Shown here one piece after another: positions 29,431 through 39,100 of a stretch of 64,000 nucleotides of DNA. The stretch is from an uncultured bacterium (lineage in GTDB: Bacteria > Armatimonadota > Hebobacteria > CAIYQO01): NCBI GenBank assembly GCA_903928345.1, contig CAIYQO010000135.1, positions 1 through 64,000 of the forward strand. The letters run 5' to 3'. The translations under genes were made by a program, and so were the position numbers. How positions within the stretch are numbered: the first letter of the stretch is position 1; each line of letters opens with the position of its first letter. The notes under the pieces are model-generated. The model saw nothing but the letters and a program-made list of their open reading frames with translations. It was not told the DNA's origin and ran no database searches.

Positions 29431-31484
29431 TGACCAGCATCGATACCGGTTTCGCGGAACGCACCCACCGCTACTTCACCGCCGTCGCGGAGGCGGCGCG
29501 GGGGTGGTACGACGCGGACGGCGGTTGGCGGCTACCGAGCAAACCGGCGGAGACGCGGGAGCGCTTCTGGCTCGCCTTCGCGCTGTACGGGGTGGGAGAC
29601 AGCGCCTTCGCCGACGCGGTGGTGCGGCGAGGGGAGACGGCGTGGTATCGCGATCACGCCTTCAATATCTTCGACACCAACATCGCCGTGGCGCTGCTGG
29701 TGACGCACCGCGCGCGGATGGCCCCCGACGTGTGCGCGCAATTGGAAGCGCTGGCACGCGGCGGCTTCTCCTGCAAACCGGGCAACCGCCAGCCCGACTA
29801 CCAGTTTCACGGCTTCAACGACAACATGCCCGCCAAGGCCACCCTGGGGTTAATCCTGGGCGGCGAGCTGCTCGACGAGCCCGCGGCGGTGGAGTATGGC
29901 CTGTGGAACCTGCGCCAACTGCGCGCTATGCTGGTGCGTAGCGGCACGAACAGCGAGTTCAACTCGCCCACCTATTCGCCGCTGACAATTCACGCCATGG
30001 GGGAGATCGCCGCCCATGCCCGCCACCCGGAGGCGCGCGCACTGGCCGCGGGGATCGAGGAGCGGTTGTGGCTCGACCTGGCCGCGCGGTATCATCCCGA
30101 GATCGGCGTCATCGCCGGGCCGTATGCGCGTGCCTACACCTGCGACACCGTGGCACACGGCAGCGTGATGACCGCACTGCTCTGGTTCGTACTCGGCGAT
30201 GGGGTCAATCCCTCCCCGATGGAGTATTTCCGCGCGCCGGACGACCTGGTATTACACCACCGCGGCGATGTGCCCTTCAACATCGTGCAGCAGTGCTGGT
30301 GCGCGGGCGGCACCTTCCACGTGCCCCCGGCGGCGCAAGCACTCTTCCGCGCGAAGAGCTACCCCTTCCGCGCGGTAGCCACGGCGGAGGAGGGCGATGC
30401 CGGGCCGGATTTCCCCGCCCGCCCCGTCCGCCTGGAATCGACCCTCTACCCCGACTTCACCCTCGGCACCGCCAGCACGCCGATGTGCGGCGGCGAGCAG
30501 ACGATGAGCTACTTCGTCACCTACAAGCGGCGCGACCCGGTCACTTCCTTCCGCGACGTGGGCACGGTGTTCAACAAGATCGTGCTCGATGACGACGTGC
30601 CCGGGCGCCTGCTCACCGCGGAAGCCATGCCCGACGCCGGCGCCGAGTTGCACCCCGACAAGCCCGCGGAGGCGGTCTACGCGAACACGGGCGAGGAAGA
30701 GCACCTGCACTCCTACGCGAACACCATCACGCTGCACGACGGGCCCACCGCGCTGGTGCTCACCCACCCGCACCTGGCGCTGGGCGGCGCGCCGGACACC
30801 GGCGTGGGGGCGAAGACGCTCTGCCGGTTGAGCGAGCTGGTCATCTTTCCCGCGCACTTCGGCGGGGCGGAGGAGATCCTGGTAGACGGCGTGCCGCGCG
30901 CAGAGTGGGACGGCCCGGTGCCGCCGGGCACATGGATCGCCTGCCGTCGCGGGCAGTTCTACTGCGCCATCCGGCCGCTAGCCTATACGCGCACCCTCGG
31001 CCAGGTCGCGGTCACACTGGAGCGGCACAACCGTTATGAGACGATCCGCTTCGCGCTGTACGACGGGGAACCGCGCCGCTTTACCCGCGCGGAGCTGCGG
31101 CACGTCTTCAGCGGCTTCGTGGCGGAGCATGCCGGGGTGGGGGAGTATCCGTCGCTGGCCGTCTTCGCGGCAGCGGTGGCGGAGGCGCGCGTCACCGATT
31201 ACTTCTGGAACACCCGCCGCGTACGTTACCGCCGTCCCGCCGGCGTGCGGCCCGCACTGGAGATGGAAGTGAGCTGGAGCCCCGGCACACACCAGCCGCG
31301 CATCGCCGCCATCGACGGCCGGCCCGTCGCCTGGCCCGCCGTTGCCATCGACGGCATCGACCCGGCCACGCTACCCTTCCTGAACGACCCCTTCACCCCC
31401 GTCCCCGCCTTCTTCCCCTGGGAGGATTTCTCGGTGGAGTGGGGCGAGTGGCCGTACGCCATCGGGGAGCGAGAGACGGTCTGA
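29427..31484 (+). CDS. Alpha/alpha-toroid polysaccharide-active protein (heparinase/alginate-lyase-like)
   Basis: DADGGWRLPSKPAETRERFWLAFALYGVGD...FNSPTYSPLTIHAMGEIAAHARHPEARALAAGIEERLWLDLAARYHPEIGVIAGPYARAY; ATGA overlap with the upstream gene. Confidence 0.65.
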   Translation: MMTSIDTGFAERTHRYFTAVAEAARGWYDADGGWRLPSKPAETRERFWLAFALYGVGDSAFADAVVRRGETAWYRDHAFNIFDTNIAVALLVTHRARMAPDVCAQLEALARGGFSCKPGNRQPDYQFHGFNDNMPAKATLGLILGGELLDEPAAVEYGLWNLRQLRAMLVRSGTNSEFNSPTYSPLTIHAMGEIAAHARHPEARALAAGIEERLWLDLAARYHPEIGVIAGPYARAYTCDTVAHGSVMTALLWFVLGDGVNPSPMEYFRAPDDLVLHHRGDVPFNIVQQCWCAGGTFHVPPAAQALFRAKSYPFRAVATAEEGDAGPDFPARPVRLESTLYPDFTLGTASTPMCGGEQTMSYFVTYKRRDPVTSFRDVGTVFNKIVLDDDVPGRLLTAEAMPDAGAELHPDKPAEAVYANTGEEEHLHSYANTITLHDGPTALVLTHPHLALGGAPDTGVGAKTLCRLSELVIFPAHFGGAEEILVDGVPRAEWDGPVPPGTWIACRRGQFYCAIRPLAYTRTLGQVAVTLERHNRYETIRFALYDGEPRRFTRAELRHVFSGFVAEHAGVGEYPSLAVFAAAVAEARVTDYFWNTRRVRYRRPAGVRPALEMEVSWSPGTHQPRIAAIDGRPVAWPAVAIDGIDPATLPFLNDPFTPVPAFFPWEDFSVEWGEWPYAIGERETV

Positions 31485-31503
31485 AGTGGTGTTCCGGTAT
31501 GCC

Positions 31504-32553
31504 TTACCCTCCCCGCGTGCGCCAGGCGGCGGGTTTGTCGTTGACGCTCCAGATTTTATCCTTCGGCGCGGGGAGGATCTCCATCACCACGTCCTCAGGC
31601 GTTGGGTTTTTACTGCGGCGGCGTCGGGCGTCGGGACCGCGAAGGATGAGCAGGTAACCGATCTTTGCCGCCCGGCGCAGTTGGGCGGCTTCGCGCATCC
31701 GGTCGATATGCACCCACCACAGAAATAGCGCCACCGCGCAGCCGAGGTAGAAGATCGGCAGCGAGAACAGCTCTAGCGCCGGGTGGGTGCAGCCATACCA
31801 CGCGACTATCGCCATGCCGGCCGTCGCGACGAGCGTGACGGCAGCCAGGCCGCGGGCGAGATTGGCTGCCAGGATGCGCAATTCGGAGCATTCGCTCGCG
31901 CTGAGTTCGCGTCGGTTCATCAGGATCGGTGCATCCTCGTCCGTGCGCCCGACCTCATGCATCCAGTCCGGGTGGGCGGCCGAGGCGGCGGCGGTGGGCG
32001 GGGTGGCGGTCTCGACGACCTCCACGATTTCCAACAGCTTTGGCGGCGTCCCGTTGGCGCGCGCGATGCGCCCGGAGCCGGCCATCATGACTAACGTCTG
32101 GATCGTCTCCGGCTCATCCTTCAGAATCTTCAGGCTGACCAGTGCCCCGGTATACCCGCTATATCCATGGCCGGTATCCATGGTGATGCGCCCGCGAAAG
32201 ATGCGCACGCGGTCATCCGCCAGGTCTTTTCTATACGCCAACAGATACTCCAGCGCGCGTTTCGTCGGGAGCCCCACCAGGATCAGCCCGCAGACGGCAT
32301 AGAAGGGAACCTGCGAGTTTGCCAACAGGGGCAGCGACGGGGAGAGGTAGTGACCGAGTAACACGAGAAGAATCCCGAGGCAGCCGAGTGTGTTGAGGAC
32401 TACCCCGGCGCGTGCTTCCCGCAGTGCCGTGTCGATCTCCCGGCGCTCTGCCGTGGTGAGCACGCGCTCCTCTATGCAGGGCAGACCGGCGCAGTGCAGC
32501 ACTGTGCCGTCGGTGCGGACCAACGGTGGAGGCGCGGCATCCGAGTGTGTCAA
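31504..32553 (-). CDS. Membrane protein of unknown function
   Basis: Several hydrophobic helices; 4-bp overlap with upstream 32550-33206. Confidence 0.75.
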   Translation of the reverse strand: MTHSDAAPPPLVRTDGTVLHCAGLPCIEERVLTTAERREIDTALREARAGVVLNTLGCLGILLVLLGHYLSPSLPLLANSQVPFYAVCGLILVGLPTKRALEYLLAYRKDLADDRVRIFRGRITMDTGHGYSGYTGALVSLKILKDEPETIQTLVMMAGSGRIARANGTPPKLLEIVEVVETATPPTAAASAAHPDWMHEVGRTDEDAPILMNRRELSASECSELRILAANLARGLAAVTLVATAGMAIVAWYGCTHPALELFSLPIFYLGCAVALFLWWVHIDRMREAAQLRRAAKIGYLLILRGPDARRRRSKNPTPEDVVMEILPAPKDKIWSVNDKPAAWRTRGG

Positions 32554-33206
32554 GAGGGTTTCGCCGCCGTCTGCTCATCCTGATCGAGCAAGTTGGCGAC
32601 GACGGCGCGGTCGATGAAGTACAGACCGGGCTGATAGGGTTTCGGCACTTTGGGCAACGTCGTTTCTAACAGTTGCCATTCCACGTCGGGAATCGAGCGG
32701 AAGGTGCGCGTGAGCGTGCGGGTGTCCGACGTCCCGCACAGCACCGGGTAGGGTTTGAAATCGACCCAATGGGGCTTGGGTTTTTTGGGTTTATCGAAAT
32801 AAAAAGCCACCGTGGCCAGGCGTGAGCCCTTCTTCAGCTCACCATCCTCGATGCACTGGCGGGGGATTTTTAGAATCTTCACCACCGGATAGTTGCCGAA
32901 GCCCTTGCTCATATCGGTATACACGGCGATGAGCAGCGGATCGAGCGACACCACCACGGCCGGGTTGATGCAGCCATGCCAAAACAGTTGGCGGATCCAT
33001 CCCATAAAGATAAACGGGACAGGGAGGAGTAAAACTACGGGAATGGCAAAGAAATTGCTCTGGGTGATGCACGCCAGCGTGACCAAGCCGGCTATGAGTA
33101 GAAACCAGATGAGCATGGGCATGGGATAGTAATTCAGCCACTCTTTCCGCTCCCATGCCACGCGTCCGGGATTACTGGCCTGCGTAAAGCGCTCTTCGGT
33201 CGTCAT
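32550..33206 (-). CDS. DUF3239-like membrane protein
   Basis: Two N-terminal TM segments then NPAVVVSLDPLLIAVYTDMSKGFGNYPVVKILKIPRQ soluble domain; family name tentative. Confidence 0.65.
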   Translation of the reverse strand: MTTEERFTQASNPGRVAWERKEWLNYYPMPMLIWFLLIAGLVTLACITQSNFFAIPVVLLLPVPFIFMGWIRQLFWHGCINPAVVVSLDPLLIAVYTDMSKGFGNYPVVKILKIPRQCIEDGELKKGSRLATVAFYFDKPKKPKPHWVDFKPYPVLCGTSDTRTLTRTFRSIPDVEWQLLETTLPKVPKPYQPGLYFIDRAVVANLLDQDEQTAAKPS

Positions 33207-33243
33207 GACGCTATCCTCTCTGCCGTCCCATTATGTCAGCGTT

Positions 33244-33275
33244 CATATAGTATATATGCTATGAGTACGTGTCAA
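33244..33275 (-). promoter_or_regulatory. Promoter TTGACA-N17-TACTAT with overlapping near-palindrome CATATAGTATATATGCTATG
   Basis: -35 at 33275-33270, -10 at 33252-33247 on the minus strand. Confidence 0.7.
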
Positions 33276-33370
33276 TGTGGGTGCCGGCGCTGGATGGTAT
33301 CATCTTCGGCGAATGCTCCGTGGAATGGTGTGCACCGGCGGTATGCTTCTCGCGGAACGCTGGCAGGTGG

Positions 33371-33398
33371 TTGCTTCCCCCCGCGCGCGCTGGTACAA
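33371..33398 (+). promoter_or_regulatory. Promoter TTGCTT-N16-TACAAT placing the TSS at or next to the ATG (leaderless)
   Basis: -10 ends 7 nt before ATG 33406. Confidence 0.55.
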
Positions 33399-33405
33399 TG
33401 CGGGC

Positions 33406-34155
33406 ATGTGGACGCGGAATGAGTTAACGACCGCCTTCGCGGCGGTGGGCGTGGGCGCGGGGGATCTCCTGCTGGTGCACAGCGCACTGCGCCGGCTCGG
33501 GCCTGTGGACGGCGGGGCGGAGACGGTGATCGACGCGCTGCTGGACGCCGTGGGGCCGACCGGCACGCTGGCGGTGCCCACGCACACCTGGCAGGTGGTG
33601 AATGGCGCGCAGCCGGTCTTCCACCAGCTTTACACCCCGAGCAACGTCGGCGCGCTGACGAACGTCTTCCGGCAACGCGCGGGCGTGCTCCGCAGCCTGG
33701 CGCCCACGCACAGCATGGCGGCACTCGGCCCACGCGCGGCGGCGCTGACGGCGGGGCACGAGCGCGACACCACCCCCTGCGCCACCGATGGCCCCTACGG
33801 TCGCCTACGCGATTGGGGCGGCAAGGTGCTCATCATTGGGCCGGGGTTGGAGTGCTGCACCTTCTTCCACGGGTGCGAGGAATGGGCGGGGCTGCCCACC
33901 GCGGTCTCGCCGGGCACGACGCAACTGTACAGCATCGATGCCGCCGGCACCGTCTACCCGGTGGCGCTGCACGGCCACTGCATCAACACGTGGGATCAGT
34001 ACCCTCGGCTGGAGCCGGGCTTGCAGGCCGTCGGCGCGCTGACGGTAGGCGCGGTCGGCGCTTGCCCCCTGCGCCTCCTCGACGCCCGCCCCGCCGCCGC
34101 CTGGGTAGTGGCGCGCCTGCGCGAAGACGCGAGCATCATTTTGCCGTCGGCTTAG
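33406..34155 (+). CDS. Aminoglycoside N(3)-acetyltransferase family protein
   Basis: LLLVHSALRRLGPVDGGAETVIDALLDAVGPTGTLAVPTHTW...RSLAPTHSMAALGPRAAALTAGHERDTTPCATDGPYGRL. Confidence 0.9.
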   Translation: MWTRNELTTAFAAVGVGAGDLLLVHSALRRLGPVDGGAETVIDALLDAVGPTGTLAVPTHTWQVVNGAQPVFHQLYTPSNVGALTNVFRQRAGVLRSLAPTHSMAALGPRAAALTAGHERDTTPCATDGPYGRLRDWGGKVLIIGPGLECCTFFHGCEEWAGLPTAVSPGTTQLYSIDAAGTVYPVALHGHCINTWDQYPRLEPGLQAVGALTVGAVGACPLRLLDARPAAAWVVARLREDASIILPSA

Positions 34156-36181
34156 CGGGGATCGTTATCGTGCCCAGGTCGACGGTGCGCATGGTGTCGT
34201 ATCCAACCAGGCGTGCCACAGTGTTCAATTCGGGGCCGACGACCATGCGCGGCGTGCCGTCATGCGTCATCGTCACTAAAGATTGATTCAACCCGACTCC
34301 CGGATTCAGATGAAGTGAAATACCCTCTCCGGTTTTCACTACGCACGTCCCATCGCTAAACCAGCAGTGCCAGATAAATTGCGGTAGTTCCGCCGCGGCA
34401 TGCACCGGTGCGTCACTGAAATGCGGAATGCCGCGCCCATCGACATTCGACGTGCGCAGGAGCAGGCCGCGATGGGGATTGTACAGCGACAGGTCGGCGC
34501 GCACGACCCACCCCAACGCGGCGTGCAGGGGCAGCACGCGCACCTCGTCGGCGCTGATGAAGCCGTTGCCGTCGGTGTCGGACCAGACCCATGTTGCATC
34601 GGCGTCGCCGGTGAAGAGCTTGGCAATGTTGACGCCGTCCAGTGCACTAGCGAGGATGGGATGCAGCGTGTGGGAGTTTAATTCCCAGCGCGGCCCGATG
34701 GCTGCAACCGGCTTCGCCACGTCGCCGTCAAGGAGCCAGAGCACAGCCTCGTCGCCGAGTTCCCTCCAGACATAGGTATGCGTCGCCATGGTGACCGATT
34801 GCACCGGCGCGGAGCCGATTTGCAACGACGGTTCGCACGGCATAGGCAATTGCAGCGTGTCGAGTAGGCGCCGTGCCGTGGCAGGCGTCAGCAGGTCAGC
34901 GCCACCGGTGGGGTAGAACCCGCGATAGTAGACAGTGGTGACAAGGTGACCGTTCGCGTCGCGGTGTAGGCGCAACCCGCACGGGTCGGGGGGGTAAGGT
35001 ATGGCGCGGTAAATGGTAGCGCCATCCGGCCCCACCGCCGCGACCTCCCGATAGGGCATACAATTCAACGATCCAGCCAGCGAACCATCGGACAGCTTCC
35101 ACTCGCTCACCCGGCTCACGCCCGAGCATTCCGCCACCCAGAGTACACCGCTTCCGGTCACCGCCAGGCCCTCGGGGTGATCCATGCGCAGCGGGTCGTA
35201 AACCCCGAGTTGCTCGCCGCCGGGATTCCCCACTGTGCGCAGCAGCTTGCCGTCGAAATCGAATATCTTCACCTGCGGTTGCAGGCCCCAATCGGTGATG
35301 AGCAGCTTTTTCCAGCACGGACCGATTATCACGCGTTGCGGGTCGGCAAGGCCGTCGGCGATCACCGTTTTCTCGTCGCTCAGCGCGCCGGTGGCATAGT
35401 CGATGTGCCAGACGTGTACCTGTTTGCCGACAATGCCGAATAGCCGCCCGTCATTGGAGAGTGCCACGCCGCGCGAGGGCGCCGTGCGTTGTCCCCATAA
35501 TACCTTGTGTGTGCGCAGGTTCACCACGCGCAGGTCACCGGTGGTATCACTTTCGTTGCCGTTGCTGATGACCGCTATCCCGTCACGCACCGTCAGCGCC
35601 AGAAGAGGCCAGAGTCGGTTGCGTTCCATCCGCCAGGTGTAAAGCGGCTCGGGTGTGCCGTCGACCTTCACGCCATACAGCGTGCCTGGGCAGAGTACAT
35701 AGCCGGAGTATTGCGGTAGCGCCTTCTCTCCCGCGTCGCGCGCCAGGGCGATGGGATTGTGAACCGCGATGTCGGGGAGCGGGACGCCATCCGGCGCGAT
35801 GCGCACCACGGCATCCCCAACGGCGACCCACATTTGCGCGGTGGCGGTTTTGCAGTCGGCGAGGTAGAGGACGTCGGACACTGGACCCGGGGGGAGCAAT
35901 TTTTCCGCTGGCGCGGACGGCGCGGGGTCGAGGCACAGCTTATCATGCAGCACGGCGCGCAGGTGGTATGTGCCGGGTGGCAGGTTGTTCGGGTATGGAA
36001 TGGCCGTGCAACCGTCGGGTAACGGCATCTCCTCAACTTGCGTGCGGAAGCACTTACCCTTCGCATCGTAGGCCAGTATCGTGCAGTTCGCCGGGCGCGC
36101 TAGCTTCTCCGGCAACGTCAACGTAACCGCCGACGCCAGGGTCGGCAGCAACAGCAGCAGTAACAGCGGCCACGTTTTCAT
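34136..36181 (-). CDS. Secreted beta-propeller/NHL-like protein
   Basis: Signal peptide MKTWPLLLLLLLPTLASA; DHPEGLAVTGSGVLWVAECSGVSRV; YLADCKTATAQMWVAVGDAVVRIAPDG. Confidence 0.8.
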   Translation of the reverse strand: MKTWPLLLLLLLPTLASAVTLTLPEKLARPANCTILAYDAKGKCFRTQVEEMPLPDGCTAIPYPNNLPPGTYHLRAVLHDKLCLDPAPSAPAEKLLPPGPVSDVLYLADCKTATAQMWVAVGDAVVRIAPDGVPLPDIAVHNPIALARDAGEKALPQYSGYVLCPGTLYGVKVDGTPEPLYTWRMERNRLWPLLALTVRDGIAVISNGNESDTTGDLRVVNLRTHKVLWGQRTAPSRGVALSNDGRLFGIVGKQVHVWHIDYATGALSDEKTVIADGLADPQRVIIGPCWKKLLITDWGLQPQVKIFDFDGKLLRTVGNPGGEQLGVYDPLRMDHPEGLAVTGSGVLWVAECSGVSRVSEWKLSDGSLAGSLNCMPYREVAAVGPDGATIYRAIPYPPDPCGLRLHRDANGHLVTTVYYRGFYPTGGADLLTPATARRLLDTLQLPMPCEPSLQIGSAPVQSVTMATHTYVWRELGDEAVLWLLDGDVAKPVAAIGPRWELNSHTLHPILASALDGVNIAKLFTGDADATWVWSDTDGNGFISADEVRVLPLHAALGWVVRADLSLYNPHRGLLLRTSNVDGRGIPHFSDAPVHAAAELPQFIWHCWFSDGTCVVKTGEGISLHLNPGVGLNQSLVTMTHDGTPRMVVGPELNTVARLVGYDTMRTVDLGTITIPAKPTAK

Positions 36182-39100
36182 TGTATCTGCACCTGGAAGC
36201 TTACCGTGCCCGTGGAGCCGGGGGCCAGCGCGCCGGTGAAGGTCCAGTGGATGCCACCGGTGGCGCCGACCGCGGGGGTGGTGATGGCGCAGCCGGTGAG
36301 GTTGGCCGGCAATGCGCCGAAGGCCGCGCTGACAAAAGTGGTGAAGGGCGGCGTCGCATTGTTGAGCACCACGTTCTGCAGCGGATCGAGGCCGATGTTC
36401 TTGTACGTCAGTGTGTAGTTGAGCACGTCGCCCGACTTCGCGTTTGCCTTGTCCACCGTCAGCGAGAGGGTCATCGACATGGTGGTGTTGACGGTGGTCA
36501 GGTCGGTGTGCGTGATGGTACCGACGAGGGCCGGCGCGGCGGCGTTCGTGTAGGTGAAGACGGAGTTCACCGCCACCGACTCGGTCGCCGACTCCGGCGC
36601 GTTATCCGGGATGAAGACCTTCAACACCAGCGCAATCTGATCGCCGGCGTTCACGGTTACCGGGCCGGCGAAGGCGGTCTCCGTCGGTTGCACCACGCCA
36701 TCGGCGTTCGTGTCGCGGTAGAGGATGACCGACCAGCCGGGCATGTTCGGGTTCGGCGTCGCCGTGGTGGTGAAGTTGATCGACCCGCCGGTACCCGCGG
36801 TGAAGACGTGCGGGTAGTAGACCACCGTGCCCGGCGGGGTGCTCTTCTGCCCGTCATTGGTGAAGATATTCGTCGGCACGTCGGCAAAGTTCACCCCGGT
36901 GTAGGCTGTGCCGTTGGCGTAGGTGAAGAGCAGGATGTCGGTGGTGCGCGTATAGGTGCCCGCGGTGGTACCCACCGCGCCGCCGGTGCTCACGTAGGCG
37001 GGCAAGTTGAACTCGCGGATATTGATGGCGCCCGGCGTCATGTAGGGGATCCACAGCGTGTAGGCGCCGCTGGTGTCGGTATTCTCCGTCTCGTAGGTCG
37101 TGGTGCCCGCGGTGTTGGTGGCGCGCACCTCCACCGTCGCCAGGCCGGCTTCCGTGCCGTTCTTCAGGCCGTCGTTGGGGACGCCGCCCGCCCCCACACC
37201 GGTGTCGTTGAAAACGATGCCGTTGAGCGTGCTGCCGTGCCATAGGCCGATGTTCACGTTGAGCACGTTCGTGGTGGTCAGTACCACGTTGGCGGCCTTT
37301 TGCGCCGCGTTCTCCGTACCGAGCCAATCGACGGGGCGGTAGGTCGTGACGTCGGTGAGCGTATTGTTGTTGTCGAGCAGGATGTTGTAGGTGCCCGGGT
37401 TCACGCTGGTGAAGGAGTACGCGCCCGTCGTCGCGTCGACGGCCACCGCCACCGTGGCGTTGCCGCCGGCGCCGGGCTGCAGCTTGGCGTAGAGCCCGGC
37501 GATACCGAGCCCGCCTTCGGCGCCGGTCTTCTGATAGTTATGGTCGGCGTCGGAGTAGACGTAGCCGGAGATCACGTAGCCGATGGTGTCGGTGTCGGTG
37601 AAGTAGTCGTTGTTGGCGTTGGTGTCGGTGTAGCCGGATTGCGCGGTGATGTGCACGGTGTTGGCCATCGTGCCGGTGGCCCCCGTCTGCACCGTGCCGG
37701 TGAGGGTCATCGTGGCCGATTGCCCCGTCTGCAGGTTGACGCCCGTCCACATGCCGTTGACCAGGTTATACACGCCGACCGAGGGGGTGAACACAGGGTT
37801 CAGGAAGACGCCGGGCAGCGTGTCGACCACGTAGACGGAACTGGCGGTGGACGGCCCGTAGTTGGTGATGGTGATCGTGTAGGTGTCCGCATTGCCGGCA
37901 AGCACCACGTCGCGGTTGTCCGTTTTCACCACCGCCAGGTCGACGTTGTAGATGATGGTGTCCGTGTCGGAGCCCGCGTTGTTCGCCGTGTTTACGTCGC
38001 CGTACCCCGCCGGGCCGGTCACGTTGGCGTTCATCGTCACCGTACCCGACGTGGTGTCAAAAACGAGAGCGTGCACGATCAGCGTGATGGATTGCCCGTT
38101 GGCCAGGGTGATCCCCGTCCAGTTGCCGGTGGTGCTGTCGTACGTTCCCACGGAGGGCGTGTAGCTCAGGTCCATCGCGCCGGTGGGGTGGGTGAAGATC
38201 ACGTTACAACTGGAAACGGTATCCGGGCCGTTATTGGTGATGGTGATCGTATAGTTGTTCGTGTCGCCGGCGGCGGTGGTGGTTTTGCCGTCCGTGATGG
38301 TCAACGACAGGTCGGCGCTCTGCACCGGATTGTAGACCACCGCGGATTGGTTCGGCGCCGGGTTGGCGCTGCCGTCCGGGTCCACCGTGGCGGTGTTGGT
38401 GACACGGGTGAGCTGGTTGGTGCATTTGCAGGTGAAGACCACCGTGGCGGTATGCCCCACGCCGATCACCCCCGACGCGTCGCCGGGCCCGTTGATGGCG
38501 CGCTCGGTGGCGAAGGCCATGGCGCCGCCGACATCCGCCACCGCTACGCCGTTGAGGGTGGCCGAGTTGGCGACGTACACGAGCCCGGCGGGAATCGGGT
38601 CCACGAAGGTGCTGCCGGCGGTGGCGACGGTGCCGGTGTTGGCGATGCTGACCGTATATTGCACGGTGTCGTTCACGTGCAGCAGCGTGGTCGGGTTGTT
38701 TACTTTGGTGATCGTCAGCTTCGGCACGGTGGCGACCACGGCATTCGTGGTGAAGGTGCCGTTGTTGGCCGGATAGCCGGGGCAGCTCGTATAGGAATAC
38801 AGCCATGTGCTGGAGTCGGTGAACTGGCCGGTGCCCGGCACGGCGGGCACGTAGTTGACTTTGTACTTATACACGACCGTCGTGCTCGCCCCCTTGGCGA
38901 TGGTGCCGACGTTGACGCCGTTCTCCACGTTAGCCGTCGTGTTGGCCACGCCGTTCACCGTCACCGATCCGGCGACGAACCCGAGGCCGGTGGGGCCGTG
39001 GTTGGTGAAGATGCAGTTGTTGGCGTCGGCGGTGCCGGTGGTGTTATTCATCGTCGCCGTATAAGTCAGCGTGTCGCCGACGTAGGTCAGCGTCTTGTTG

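Noticed and set aside
33406-34155. Claim of aminoglycoside resistance from the AAC(3)-like gene
   Set aside because: The family includes many proteins of unknown substrate; no resistance context nearby.
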